From Gammaproteobacteria bacterium (GTDB lineage Bacteria > Pseudomonadota > Gammaproteobacteria > Steroidobacterales > Steroidobacteraceae), in assembly GCA_027459765.1 (NCBI GenBank), contig DAIDHD010000017.1, positions 1 to 37,670 on the forward strand: a DNA stretch of 37,670 nucleotides, written 5' to 3'. Of the stretch, positions 9,623-18,138 are shown in pieces (positions within the stretch are counted from its first letter, which is position 1; every line of letters starts with the position of its first letter). Under the pieces are notes generated by a model. The model made no database searches and had not been told where the DNA came from. It was given only the letters and a program-made list of their open reading frames with translations. Position numbers and translations under genes: made by a program.

Positions 9623-10393
9623 TCAGCGGTTCTGCCAGCGTGGCTTGCGCTTCTCGAAGAAGGCGTTGACGCCCTCGCGCTGATCGGCGCCGTCGAACAG
9701 GTCGATGAAGCGCTCCCGTTCCAGCGCCAGGGCCGCGTGCCGCGGCGTGCCGAGGCGCGCCTGATGGATGAGTTGCTTGGAGAAGGTCACCGCGCGCGGG
9801 CTCAACGTGGTGACGCGTTGCGCGAGCGCGAGCGCGGCGGCGAGCGCGCCGCCACGCGGGACCACCTCCTCGACGAGCCCGATCGAGAGCGCCTTGGCGG
9901 CATCGACCCGCTCGTTGGTGAGGATCATGCGCTTGGCCCAGCCTTCCCCGACCAGCCAGGGCAGCGTCTGCGTGCCGCAGCCCGCCGGAAGCAGACCCAC
10001 CGAGGTCTCGGGCAGCGCCATCTGCGCCTGCTCCTCGGCGATGCGCAGGTCGCAGGCGAGCGCGCACTCGAGGCCGCCGCCCATGGCGTAGCCGTTGATG
10101 GCCGCGATCACCACTGGGCGGGCGTTTTGCAGCGCCTCGAAGGCGCTGCCGAAGCGCTGCGCCATGGAGCGCGCCAGCACCTTGTCGCCGCCCGCGAAAC
10201 TCTTCAAGTCGGCGCCGGCGCTGAAGAACTTCTCGCCGCGCCCGGTGATCACCACCGCGTACACCGACAGGTCCGAGTTGAGCGCGTGCACGGTCTCCTC
10301 GAGCTTGGCGAGGCCCTCGGCCGTGAACGTGTTGGCCGGCGGATTGTCGAGCGTCAGAACCGCGATGGGCCCGTCGATTTGGCAGTCGATCAT
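9623..10393 (-). CDS. Enoyl-CoA hydratase (probable methacrylyl-CoA hydratase)
   Basis: A 256-residue crotonase-fold enzyme. Both catalytic glutamates of true hydratases are present: Glu109 in AMGGGLECALACD and Glu129 in ALPETSVGLLPAG. The oxyanion-hole segment is FFSAGADLKSF. In this operon its expected substrate is methacrylyl-CoA, hydrated to 3-hydroxyisobutyryl-CoA. The frame is open far upstream, but ATG 10393 overlaps the mmsB stop by ATGA and starts in the correct place for the family ([21 protein letters not shown]). Translation is therefore probably coupled to mmsB. The substrate assignment rests on context; the fold and reaction type are secure. Confidence 0.88.
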   Translation of the reverse strand: MIDCQIDGPIAVLTLDNPPANTFTAEGLAKLEETVHALNSDLSVYAVVITGRGEKFFSAGADLKSFAGGDKVLARSMAQRFGSAFEALQNARPVVIAAINGYAMGGGLECALACDLRIAEEQAQMALPETSVGLLPAGCGTQTLPWLVGEGWAKRMILTNERVDAAKALSIGLVEEVVPRGGALAAALALAQRVTTLSPRAVTFSKQLIHQARLGTPRHAALALERERFIDLFDGADQREGVNAFFEKRKPRWQNR

Positions 10394-11280
10394 GCGGCGC
10401 TCCCTTCGTAGAGCTTGATGATGGCCGAGAAGTCCAGTGCCCCGAGTCCGCGCGCGCTCGCCATCTGAAAGAGCTGCTGCGCCAGCGCGCCGAGCGCCAC
10501 CGGCTGCTTCGCCTGGCGCGCCGCGTCGGCGGCGAGCCCCAGGTCCTTGAGCATCAGGTCGGTCGCGAAGCCGCCGGAGTAGCCGCGCGCGGCCGGCGCG
10601 TCGGCCAAGACGCCCGGAAACGGGTTGTACGTGTCCGAGCTCCAGCACCGGCCGCTCGAGGTGTTGATCACCCCGGCCAGGACCTTCGCATCGATGCCGA
10701 GCTTCGCGCCGAGCGTCATCGCCTCGGCCACGCCGATCATCGAGATGCCGAGCAGCAGGTTGTTGCAGATCTTGGCGACCTGACCGGTGCCGGAGTCGCC
10801 ACAGTGCACGATGTTGCGGCCCATGGCGCCGAGCAGCGGCTTGATCCGCTCGTACAGAGCCGTCGGCGCGCCCACCATGAAGGTGAGGGTGCCGGCCTTG
10901 GCGCCGCCGGTGCCGCCGGACACCGGCGCATCCGCCATGGGATTGCCGCGCGCCGCGGCGGCTGCCGCCACCTCGCGCGCCGTGTGCGGATCGATGGTGC
11001 TCGAATCGATGAGCGGCACGCCCTGCGCCACGTGCGCGAGCACGCCGTCCGCCCCCAGGTACACGCTGCGCACGTGCGGCGAGGAAGGCAGCATGGTGAG
11101 CACGAGCTCGGCGCCCGCGACCGCCTCGGCGAGCGAGTGCGCCGGCGTGGCGCCGTCGGCGGCGAGCGCCGCGACGTGCTCGGCCACCACGTCGAAGGCG
11201 GTCACGGCGTGCCCCGCCTTCAGCAGATTGCGCGCCATCGGCGCGCCCATCTGCCCCAAGCCGATGAACGCGAGCTTCAT
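10390..11280 (-). CDS. mmsB: 3-hydroxyisobutyrate dehydrogenase
   Basis: A 296-residue NAD-dependent beta-hydroxyacid dehydrogenase that oxidises 3-hydroxyisobutyrate to methylmalonate semialdehyde. The N-terminal Rossmann fold begins [20 protein letters not shown]. The substrate motif is [21 protein letters not shown] at about 117-137, and the catalytic lysine is Lys170 in [13 protein letters not shown]. Length equals the usual MmsB. It overlaps mmsA upstream and the hydratase gene downstream by four bases each. Together with mmsA it forms the classical mmsAB pair known from Pseudomonas. Paralogues acting on tartronate semialdehyde share the fold, but the operon makes the valine role by far the likeliest. 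Confidence 0.93.
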   Translation of the reverse strand: MKLAFIGLGQMGAPMARNLLKAGHAVTAFDVVAEHVAALAADGATPAHSLAEAVAGAELVLTMLPSSPHVRSVYLGADGVLAHVAQGVPLIDSSTIDPHTAREVAAAAAARGNPMADAPVSGGTGGAKAGTLTFMVGAPTALYERIKPLLGAMGRNIVHCGDSGTGQVAKICNNLLLGISMIGVAEAMTLGAKLGIDAKVLAGVINTSSGRCWSSDTYNPFPGVLADAPAARGYSGGFATDLMLKDLGLAADAARQAKQPVALGALAQQLFQMASARGLGALDFSAIIKLYEGSAA

Positions 11281-12800
11281 TTCAGGCTGATGGTGGTGTT
11301 GACGCCGCCCGAGCTCACGCCGTCCTCGAACCAGCGCGCGGTGACCGTCTTGGTCTGGGTGTAGAACTGCACCACCTGCTTGCCGTAGGGACCCAGATCG
11401 CCCAGCTTCGAGCCGCGCGAGCCGGTGAAGCTGAAGAACGGCACCGGCACCGGGATCGGCACGTTGATGCCCACCTGGCCGACGTCGATCTCGTTCTGGA
11501 ACTTGCGCGCCGCCGCGCCGCTCTGCGTGAAGATGCCGGTGCCGTTGCCGAACGGGTTGGCGTTGACGATCGCGATGGCCTCATCCAGCGTCTCCGCGCC
11601 CATCACGCACAGCACCGGGCCGAAGATTTCCTGGCTGTAGATCTTCATGTCGGGCTTCACGCCCGAGAAAATCGTCGGGCCCACGAAGTTGCCCTGTTCG
11701 TAGCCCGGCACCTTGACGTCGCGGCCATCCAATTCAAGCTTCGCGCCCTCGCGCACGCCGTCCTCGATCAGGCCGACGACGCGCTGGCGCGCCTGCTTGG
11801 AGATCAGCGGACCGAGGTCGGCGCCTTTCTCGGTGCCGACGGCGACTTTGAGGGTCTTGGCCTTGGCTACGAGATCGGGGATCCACTTGCGCGCCTCGCC
11901 CACGAGCACGGCGACCGAGATCGCCATGCAGCGCTGGCCGGCGGCGCCGAAGGCGGCGCCGGCGAGGGCGTTCAGCGTCTGGTCCTTGCTCGCGTCGGGC
12001 AGCACCACCGCGTGGTTCTTGGCGCCCATCATGCACTGCACGCGCTTGCCGTGCCGGGAGCCGAGATCGTAGACGTGGGTTCCCACGTGGGTCGAGCCGA
12101 CGAACGAGATCGCGGCGACGTCCGGGTGGGTGCACAGCGCCTCCACCGCGGCCTTGCCGCCGTGCACGATGTTGAGCACGCCCGGCGGCACGCCCGCCTG
12201 CAGGGCGAGTTCCGCGAGCAGCATCGGCGTCAGCGGGTCCTGTTCGGAGGGCTTCAACACGAAGGTGTTGCCGCAGACGATGGCCATGGGGAACATCCAC
12301 AGCGGGATCATGGCCGGGAAGTTGAACGGGCTGATGCCCACGCACACGCCGATGGGCTGGCGCAGGCTGTAGGTGTCGACGCCGCCGGCCACGTTCTCGG
12401 CGAACTCGCCGAGTTGCAGCGAACCGACGGAGCAGGCGTGCTCGATCACCTCGAGGCCGCGGAACACGTCGCCCTCGGCGTCCGCGAGCGTCTTGCCCTG
12501 CTCGGCGCTCAGGGTGCGCGCGATGCGGCTCATGTGCTCGCGCACCAGCGCCTGGAGCTTCAGCATGATGCGCGCACGCGCGGCGATCGGCGTGTTGCGC
12601 CAGCTCGCGTACGCCGCCTTGGCGGAGGCGATTGCGGCCGCGACCTCCTCGGGGGTCGCGAACGGCACCTGCGCGAGCACCTCCTGGGTGGCCGGGTTCA
12701 CCACGTCGTGCCACTCGCGCGACGCGGATTCCACGAACTGGCCGTTGATGAGCAGCTTGACGGTGGGCGGCCGGTCGGTACGGACGGCGGGGGTGCTCAT
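11277..12800 (-). CDS. mmsA: Methylmalonate-semialdehyde dehydrogenase (CoA-acylating)
   Basis: A 507-residue aldehyde dehydrogenase superfamily enzyme that converts methylmalonate semialdehyde and CoA to propionyl-CoA and carbon dioxide. The catalytic cysteine is Cys291 in [15 protein letters not shown]. The segment around residues 257-264 reads MMGAKNHA where other aldehyde dehydrogenases have the general-base glutamate; this is the normal hallmark of the CoA-dependent MmsA family and not a defect. [19 protein letters not shown] is also typical. Its ATG overlaps the acyl-CoA dehydrogenase stop by four bases and its stop overlaps the mmsB start. Its product feeds the methylcitrate cycle encoded at 15354-19575. 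Confidence 0.94.
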   Translation of the reverse strand: MSTPAVRTDRPPTVKLLINGQFVESASREWHDVVNPATQEVLAQVPFATPEEVAAAIASAKAAYASWRNTPIAARARIMLKLQALVREHMSRIARTLSAEQGKTLADAEGDVFRGLEVIEHACSVGSLQLGEFAENVAGGVDTYSLRQPIGVCVGISPFNFPAMIPLWMFPMAIVCGNTFVLKPSEQDPLTPMLLAELALQAGVPPGVLNIVHGGKAAVEALCTHPDVAAISFVGSTHVGTHVYDLGSRHGKRVQCMMGAKNHAVVLPDASKDQTLNALAGAAFGAAGQRCMAISVAVLVGEARKWIPDLVAKAKTLKVAVGTEKGADLGPLISKQARQRVVGLIEDGVREGAKLELDGRDVKVPGYEQGNFVGPTIFSGVKPDMKIYSQEIFGPVLCVMGAETLDEAIAIVNANPFGNGTGIFTQSGAAARKFQNEIDVGQVGINVPIPVPVPFFSFTGSRGSKLGDLGPYGKQVVQFYTQTKTVTARWFEDGVSSGGVNTTISLK

Positions 12801-13951
12801 GCGGACTCTCCTCGATTCAGTAGGTTACGGGCGATCAGCAGACGTTGGATCTCGCTGGTGCCCTCGTAGATCTGGGTGATGCGCGCATCGCGGTAGAAAC
12901 GCTCCACGGGATAGTCCTCCAGGTAGCCGTATCCGCCGTGAATCTGGATGGCCTTGGTGCACACGCGCTCGGCCATCTCCGATGCGTATAGTTTAGCCTG
13001 GGACGCCTCCGAGAGGCAGGCGATCCCCGCGCCCTTCAGCCGGGCGGCGTGGTGGGTCAGGAGGCGCGCCGCGGCGATCGAGGTCTGCATGTCGGCGAGC
13101 ATGTCGCCGATGCTGCCGAACTCGCCGATCGGCCGGCCGAACTGGCGCCGCGTGCGGGCGTACTCCACGGCGGCGTCGAACGCCGCGCGCGCGATCCCCA
13201 CCGCCTGCGCGGCGATGCCGATGCGCCCCCCCTCGAGGTTCGAGAGCGCGATGGCGAGACCCTTGCCGCGGGGTCCGAGGAGGGCGTCGCCCGGCACCCG
13301 GCAATCCTCCAGCCCGATCGCGCAGGTGTCCGAGGCGCGGATGCCGAGCTTGTGCTCCATGCGCAGCACGCGAAATCCCGGCGTGTCGGTCGGCACCACG
13401 AAGGCCGAGATGCCCTTCTTGCCGAGTTCCGGGTCGGTGACCGCGAACACGATCGCCACCTTGGCGCGCTTGCCGTTGGTGATGAACTGCTTGGCGCCGT
13501 TCAGCACCCAGCCGCCGTCCACCTCGGTCGCGCGGGTACGGATCTCGTGCGCGGCGGATCCCGCCTGCGGCTCGGTGAGGCAGAAGCAGCCGATGGCGCG
13601 GCCCTGGGCCATGTCCTTGAGGTAGCGCTGCTTCTGCGCCTCGCTGCCAAAGGCGAGGATCGGGCCACAACCCACCGAGTTGTGCACGCTCATGAGCGCC
13701 GAAGTGGCGGCGCAGCCGGCGGCGACTTCCTCCACCGCGAGCGCGTAAGCCACGTAGTCGGTGAACGAGCCGCCCCAGGACTCGGGCACCGTCATGCCGA
13801 GCAATCCCAGTTCGCCGAGCTTGGCGACCGTCTCGTCGGGGATCCAGCCGTCATGGTCCCATTGGGCGGCGAAGGGCGCGAGCTCGGCGCGCGCGAAGTC
13901 GCGCGCGGCATCGCGAATCAGGCGTTGTTCGTCTGTGTAGAGGTCCTGCAT
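12797..13951 (-). CDS. Acyl-CoA dehydrogenase (probable isobutyryl-CoA dehydrogenase)
   Basis: A 384-residue FAD-dependent acyl-CoA dehydrogenase, first gene of the valine operon. It shows the family signatures [16 protein letters not shown] (FAD/substrate site), [18 protein letters not shown], and [23 protein letters not shown]. The catalytic base is Glu363 in [10 protein letters not shown]. These fit the short/branched-chain group. In this operon the expected reaction is isobutyryl-CoA to methacrylyl-CoA, with electrons passed to ETF. Sequence alone cannot exclude other short-chain acyl-CoAs. A CGAGA stretch shortly before the ATG may serve as ribosome-binding site. The gene is divergent from the AraC regulator, with 119 bases between them holding the promoter and a candidate operator. 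Confidence 0.88.
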   Translation of the reverse strand: MQDLYTDEQRLIRDAARDFARAELAPFAAQWDHDGWIPDETVAKLGELGLLGMTVPESWGGSFTDYVAYALAVEEVAAGCAATSALMSVHNSVGCGPILAFGSEAQKQRYLKDMAQGRAIGCFCLTEPQAGSAAHEIRTRATEVDGGWVLNGAKQFITNGKRAKVAIVFAVTDPELGKKGISAFVVPTDTPGFRVLRMEHKLGIRASDTCAIGLEDCRVPGDALLGPRGKGLAIALSNLEGGRIGIAAQAVGIARAAFDAAVEYARTRRQFGRPIGEFGSIGDMLADMQTSIAAARLLTHHAARLKGAGIACLSEASQAKLYASEMAERVCTKAIQIHGGYGYLEDYPVERFYRDARITQIYEGTSEIQRLLIARNLLNRGESA

Positions 13952-14003
13952 GGGGTCTCGTTGCGCGGCGGGCGCGGCACCGTGCCGCCCGTCGGTCGCG
14001 CAT

Positions 14004-14074
14004 CCCGTAGACTATAGGTCCTGAGGGGCAGCACCCTTGTGCCCAAAACGTGCAAGTTCGTTGAGCGAAAATGC
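14004..14074 (-). promoter_or_regulatory. Promoter of the valine operon with dyad operator candidate
   Basis: Read on the minus strand, a TATAGT -10 hexamer lies at 14016-14011; no good -35 is visible at the right distance, as expected for an activator-dependent promoter. Upstream is the 13-mer GCATTTTCGCTCA (14074-14062), then 7 bases, then TGCACG (14054-14049). This matches the dyad upstream of the prp operon in sequence (12 of 13 in the first arm), in the 7-base spacer, and in distance to TATAGT (42 versus 43 bases from dyad centre). The site overlaps the AraC start codon at 14071, which would allow autoregulation. A second, shorter inverted repeat, GGGCA (14026-14030) with TGCCC (14040-14044), lies between. 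Binding by the adjacent regulator is inference. Confidence 0.5.
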
Positions 14075-15144
14075 AACAGTCAGCCGCAGCGCCCCGGGTC
14101 GGCACCGCGGGGGCGCTCTGCGGGGCGGAGCCCTCCCGCGGCGCGGAGCCGGGAACCATCTCGATCTGCTTCGTGAGCGCGGCGCTCGAGAGCGTGCGTG
14201 CCCGCGGCCTCGACGCCGACGCGCTGCTGCGTGCGGTCGGCCTGTCGCCGCACCTGCTCGAAGTGCCGCAGGCGCGCGTCTCCGCCAGGCACTACGGTCG
14301 TCTCTGGCGGCTGGTCGCACACACGCTCGACGACGAATTCTTCGGCTGCGATTCGCGGCGCATGAAGTCGGGATCGTTCACCATGCTCTGCCACGCGGTG
14401 CTCGGCTGCCGCACGCTCGGACATGCCCTCGAGCGCAGCATCAAGTTCTACGGCATCGTTCTCGACGACGTGCGCGGCGAGCTCGCGCGCGCGGGCGACA
14501 ATGCCCGTCTGGCGATCCTGCAACGGCCGGGCGTGCCGCCGCGGCGCTTCGCCCATGAGGTGTTGCTCACCCTGCTGCACGGCGTGGCCTGCTGGCTGGT
14601 GAACCGCCGCATCCCGATCCTGCGGGCGCAGTTCGCCTACCCCGAGCCCGAATACGCCGCCGAGTACCGCGTCATGTACTGCAACGAACTCGCATTCCAG
14701 CGCGACTGCACGTCGATCGAGTTCGACGCCGCGCATCTCGAACTGCCGGTCGTCCAGAACGAGCGCACCGTGAAGGAGTTTCTCGCAAGCGCGCCCGAGA
14801 ACATCCTCGTCAAGTACAAGAACGGCCGCAGCATCGCCGCGCGCATCCGCCGCCGGTTGCGGCAAACCCCGGGCGAGGTGCCTGATTTCGAGACGCTGGC
14901 AGCCGAGCTCAACATGGCCGAGGCCACCGTACGGCGCCGGCTCAACGAGGAGGGCACCTCCTACCAGACCATCAAGGACGAATTGCGCCGCGACCGCGCG
15001 ATCGAATACTTGAGCCACTCCGACCGCAGCGTCATGCAGATCGCGCTGGAACTCGGCTTCTCCGAGCGCAGCGCCTTCCACCGCGCCTTTCGCAAGTGGA
15101 CCGGCGCCTCTCCGGGGGAATTCCGCCGCACGCAAGGCACCTGA
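14071..15144 (+). CDS. AraC-family transcriptional regulator (OruR-like architecture)
   Basis: A 357-residue regulator. The N-terminal part (about 30-210) resembles the Arabinose_bd-type sensor domain found in AraC members such as OruR. The C-terminal part (about 260-355) has the two helix-turn-helix units: LAAELNMAEATVRRRLNEEG, and VMQIALELGFSERSAFHRAF followed by the KWTGASPGEFR end motif. The first 30 residues are low-complexity, so the true start could be later, but there is no good internal alternative. No clear ribosome-binding site precedes ATG 14071. It is divergent from the valine operon and upstream of the SDR-prpBCD operon. In Pseudomonas the mmsAB operon is activated by an AraC-family protein, MmsR, so a similar role is likely; it may also act on prp. 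Confidence 0.87.
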   Translation: MQQSAAAPRVGTAGALCGAEPSRGAEPGTISICFVSAALESVRARGLDADALLRAVGLSPHLLEVPQARVSARHYGRLWRLVAHTLDDEFFGCDSRRMKSGSFTMLCHAVLGCRTLGHALERSIKFYGIVLDDVRGELARAGDNARLAILQRPGVPPRRFAHEVLLTLLHGVACWLVNRRIPILRAQFAYPEPEYAAEYRVMYCNELAFQRDCTSIEFDAAHLELPVVQNERTVKEFLASAPENILVKYKNGRSIAARIRRRLRQTPGEVPDFETLAAELNMAEATVRRRLNEEGTSYQTIKDELRRDRAIEYLSHSDRSVMQIALELGFSERSAFHRAFRKWTGASPGEFRRTQGT

Positions 15145-15188
15145 CCGCGCGCCGTCGCGCACTCGCAGGATGGCGCGCCGGCGGCGAT

Positions 15189-15205
15189 GCCGGCCCCGAG
15201 CCGGC
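15189..15205 (+). terminator. Possible terminator hairpin after the AraC gene
   Basis: GCCGGC (15189-15194), five-base loop CCCGA, then GCCGGC (15200-15205): a six-pair GC stem about 45 bases after the regulator stop. No T-run follows. In sequence this GC-rich such a stem can arise by chance, so confidence is low. It lies just before the prp operator candidate. Confidence 0.25.
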
Positions 15206-15225
15206 GGCACGGGTTGCGGCATGTG

Positions 15226-15297
15226 GCAATTTCGCTCAGGCCGGTTGAGCGGTATTGTCATGCACCGGGCGCCGTCGCGCTCGTTATAGTGTCGGGC
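15226..15297 (+). promoter_or_regulatory. Promoter of the SDR-prpBCD operon with 31-base dyad
   Basis: This is the main content of the 209-base gap 15145-15353. A strong dyad lies at 15227-15257: CAATTTCGCTCA, 7-base spacer, TGAGCGGTATTG; 10 of 12 positions are complementary. A TATAGT -10 hexamer is at 15285-15290, giving a start near 15297 and a leader of about 57 bases. No good -35 is visible 17 bases upstream (GCACCG). The dyad centre lies about 55 bases before the inferred start, a usual place for an activator. The same arm, spacer, -10 and spacing occur at the valine operon promoter. Confidence 0.55.
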
Positions 15298-15353
15298 TCA
15301 AATAGAACCGTGCGGCGCGGCATCCGGACGCGTCCGCCGTGACTGGAGTGCTC

Positions 15354-16031
15354 ATGAACCCAGTGATCGCCGTCACCGGCGCATTCGGCGTCTTGGGGGG
15401 CGCAGTCGCCTCCGCCCTCGCTCGCGACGCCGTTCGGGTGGCGCTCGTCGATCGGTCGGCCGCCGCCGCAGGGGTGCCGCCGCCGGGGTCGGTGGTGGTG
15501 GCCGGGGTCGATCTCGGCGACGAGGCCGCGGCCAAGGCTGCCTTCGCGCGCATCGTGCGCGAGGCCGGCCGACTCGACGGACTCGTGAATGTCGCCGGTG
15601 GCTTCCACTGGGAAACCGTCGCCGACGGTTCGCTCGCCACCTGGGACGCGATGTGGCGTCAAAATCTGCTCACGGCGCTGAACGCGACGCGTGCGGCGCT
15701 GCCGCACCTTGCCGACGGCGGCCGTATCGTCAACATCGGCGCGCAGGGCGCGGTCAAGGCCGCCGCCGGCATGGGCGCCTACGCCGCCGCCAAGGCCGGT
15801 GTCGCCAAGCTCACCGAGGCGCTCGCCGAAGAACTCGCGCCGCGCCGGATCACCGTCAACGCGGTGCTGCCCGGCATCATCGACACGCCGCGCAACCGCG
15901 CCGACATGCCGGGCGCGGACGTAAGTCGCTGGGTGTCGCCGGCGGCGGTCGCCGATCTCATCGCCTTCCTGGTGTCGGACGCGGCGCGCGCCGTGACCGG
16001 CGCCCTCATACCCGTCACGGGGGCCGCATGA
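15354..16031 (+). CDS. SDR-family oxidoreductase lacking the usual catalytic serine
   Basis: A 225-residue short-chain dehydrogenase/reductase. The cofactor motif is TGAFGVLG (8-15), Asn104 is conserved in [10 protein letters not shown], and the active-site pair is Tyr143/Lys147 in YAAAK. The serine normally about 13 residues before the tyrosine is absent: residues 129-132 read GAQG. This is seen in some SDR groups related to dihydropteridine reductase, so the protein may still be active on an unusual substrate. ATG 15354 was chosen over GTG 15339 because GGAG lies five bases upstream. Its stop overlaps prpB by ATGA, so it is the first, translationally coupled gene of the methylcitrate operon. 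An SDR is not a standard part of that pathway, and its role there is unknown. Confidence 0.85.
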   Translation: MNPVIAVTGAFGVLGGAVASALARDAVRVALVDRSAAAAGVPPPGSVVVAGVDLGDEAAAKAAFARIVREAGRLDGLVNVAGGFHWETVADGSLATWDAMWRQNLLTALNATRAALPHLADGGRIVNIGAQGAVKAAAGMGAYAAAKAGVAKLTEALAEELAPRRITVNAVLPGIIDTPRNRADMPGADVSRWVSPAAVADLIAFLVSDAARAVTGALIPVTGAA

Positions 16032-16975
16032 CCCAGTCGTCCGATCCAACCACCACGTCCGTCACGCCCGCGGTGGCGGGCACGCCCGGCGCCGTCGCCA
16101 CACCCGGCGCACGACTGCGCGCCGCAGTCGCCGAAGAGCGGCCGCTGCAGGTCGTAGGCGCCATCACCGCCTACGCGGCGCGGCTCGCCGCGGCGAGCGG
16201 GTTCCGCGCGCTGTATCTGTCGGGCGGCGGCGTGGCCGCCAATTCGCTCGGGCTGCCCGACCTCGGCATCAGCGGCATGGAGGACGTGCTCATCGACATC
16301 CGGCGCATCACCGACGCCTGTCCCTTGCCGCTGCTGGTGGATGCGGACACGGGGTGGGGCGGGGCGTTCAACATCGCGCGCACCGTGCGCTCCTTCACCA
16401 AGGCCGGCGCCGCGGGCCTGCACATCGAGGACCAGGTGCAGGCCAAGCGCTGCGGCCACCGGCCCGGCAAGGAGATCGTCTCCCGCGACGAGATGGTCGA
16501 TCGCGTCAAGGCCGCGGTGGATGCACGCACCGATGCATCGTTCGTGATCATGGCGCGCACCGACGCGCTGGCGAGCGAGGGCCTCGAGCCGGCGATCGAG
16601 CGCGCCGTCGCCTGCGTCGAGGCAGGCGCCGACATGATCTTCCCGGAGGCGGTGACGGATCTGCCGACCTACCGGCGTTTCAAGGACGCCGTGCGCGTGC
16701 CCATCCTCGCCAACATCACCGAATTCGGCCGCACGCCGCTGTTCGGCCGCGAGGAGCTCGGCGCCGCGGGCGTCGACATCGTCCTCTACTGCTGCTCGGC
16801 GTACCGCGCCATGAATGCCGCCGCGCTCGAGGTCTACCGCGCCATCCGCCGTGACGGCACGCAGCAGAGCGTGGTCGAGCGCATGCAGACGCGCGCGGAA
16901 CTGTACGACTTTCTCGACTACCACGCCTATGAGGCGAAGCTCGATCAACTGTTCGCAGCGGGGAAGGGAAAATGA
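16028..16975 (+). CDS. prpB: 2-methylisocitrate lyase
   Basis: A 315-residue TIM-barrel enzyme of the isocitrate lyase/PEP mutase superfamily that splits 2-methylisocitrate into pyruvate and succinate, the last step of the methylcitrate cycle. It carries the [18 protein letters not shown] segment, the metal-site run [11 protein letters not shown], and the catalytic loop KRCGHRPGK with Cys142. [13 protein letters not shown] is also typical. Compared with the E. coli protein it has about 18 extra N-terminal residues, rich in Thr, Pro and Ala, probably disordered. The frame is open upstream, but ATG 16028 overlaps the SDR stop (ATGA) and is the natural start. The stop overlaps prpC by four bases. 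Confidence 0.95.
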   Translation: MTQSSDPTTTSVTPAVAGTPGAVATPGARLRAAVAEERPLQVVGAITAYAARLAAASGFRALYLSGGGVAANSLGLPDLGISGMEDVLIDIRRITDACPLPLLVDADTGWGGAFNIARTVRSFTKAGAAGLHIEDQVQAKRCGHRPGKEIVSRDEMVDRVKAAVDARTDASFVIMARTDALASEGLEPAIERAVACVEAGADMIFPEAVTDLPTYRRFKDAVRVPILANITEFGRTPLFGREELGAAGVDIVLYCCSAYRAMNAAALEVYRAIRRDGTQQSVVERMQTRAELYDFLDYHAYEAKLDQLFAAGKGK

Positions 16976-18126
16976 CCGATAACGTCACGCCGGCCGTCAA
17001 GCCGAAGAAATCCGTGGCGCTGTCCGGCGTCGAGGCCGGCAATACGGCGCTGTGCACCGTGGGGCGCACCGGCAACGATCTGCACTATCGCGGCTACGAC
17101 ATCCTCGACGTCGCGACCCAGTGCGAGTTCGAGGAGATCGCGCACCTGCTCGTGCACGAACGTTTCCCGAATGTGCGCGAGCTCGCCGCCTACAAGGCGA
17201 AGCTGCGCTCGCTGCGCACGCCGCCGGCTGCGGTGCTCACCGTGCTCGAGCAGCTGCCGGCGACGAGCCATCCCATGGACGTTCTGCGCACCGGCGTCTC
17301 GGCGCTCGGCTGCGTCGCGCCGGAGGCCGAGGCGCATCCCGTCGAGGGCGCGCGTGACATCGCGGACCGGCTGCTCGCGAGCCTCGGCAGCATGCTCTGC
17401 TACTGGCACCACTTCTCGCGCAGCGGCCGGCGCATCGCGCTGGAAACCGACGAGGACTCGATCGGCGCGCACTTCCTGCACCTGCTGCACGGCAAGGCCC
17501 CGCGGCCCTCGTGGGTGCGGGCGATGCACACCTCGCTCAATCTGTACGCGGAGCACGAGTTCAATGCCTCGACGTTCACGGCGCGCGTAATTGCCGGCAC
17601 CGGCTCGGACATGCACTCGTGCATCGCCGGCGCCATCGGTGCGCTGCGCGGCCCGAAGCACGGCGGCGCCAACGAGGTGGCTTTCGAGATCCAGAGCCGC
17701 TACGCGAGCGCGGACGAGGCCGAGGCCGACATCCGGCGCCGGGTCGCTGCCAAAGAGGTCATCATCGGCTTCGGTCACCCGGTGTACACCGTGTCCGACC
17801 CGCGCAACGTGATCATCAAGGAAGTGGCGCGCTCGCTGGCGGAGGAGGCGAACGACCGCCTCGGATTCGAGGTGGCCGCCCGCATCGAGTCCGTGATGAA
17901 AGAGATCAAGAACATGTTCCCGAACCTCGACTGGTTCTCGGCGGTCTCCTACCACCTGATGGGGGTGCCGACGGCCATGTTCACGCCGCTGTTAGTGATA
18001 AGCCGCACCACCGGCTGGGCGGCCCACGTCGTCGAGCAGCGCATCGACGGCAAGATCATCCGTCCGAGCGCCCACTACACGGGTCCCGAGAACCTGCGTT
18101 TCGTGCCCCTGGCCGAACGCCCCTAG
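16972..18126 (+). CDS. prpC: 2-methylcitrate synthase
   Basis: A 384-residue citrate-synthase-fold enzyme that condenses propionyl-CoA with oxaloacetate. The catalytic triad is visible: His230 (GPKHGGANE), His269 (GFGHPVYT) and Asp320 ([14 protein letters not shown]). It has the short form without the N-terminal domain of hexameric citrate synthases, and [22 protein letters not shown] is typical of PrpC. ATG 16972 overlaps the prpB stop as ATGA. Citrate synthase activity as a side reaction is common in this family. Its substrate propionyl-CoA is produced by MmsA encoded 4 kb away on the other strand. Confidence 0.95.
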   Translation: MTDNVTPAVKPKKSVALSGVEAGNTALCTVGRTGNDLHYRGYDILDVATQCEFEEIAHLLVHERFPNVRELAAYKAKLRSLRTPPAAVLTVLEQLPATSHPMDVLRTGVSALGCVAPEAEAHPVEGARDIADRLLASLGSMLCYWHHFSRSGRRIALETDEDSIGAHFLHLLHGKAPRPSWVRAMHTSLNLYAEHEFNASTFTARVIAGTGSDMHSCIAGAIGALRGPKHGGANEVAFEIQSRYASADEAEADIRRRVAAKEVIIGFGHPVYTVSDPRNVIIKEVARSLAEEANDRLGFEVAARIESVMKEIKNMFPNLDWFSAVSYHLMGVPTAMFTPLLVISRTTGWAAHVVEQRIDGKIIRPSAHYTGPENLRFVPLAERP

Positions 18127-18138
18127 AGGAACGATCGA

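Noticed and set aside
11495..12110. Loss of the general-base glutamate in MmsA as a broken active site
   Set aside because: MmsA-family enzymes naturally lack it because CoA, not water, attacks the acyl-enzyme.
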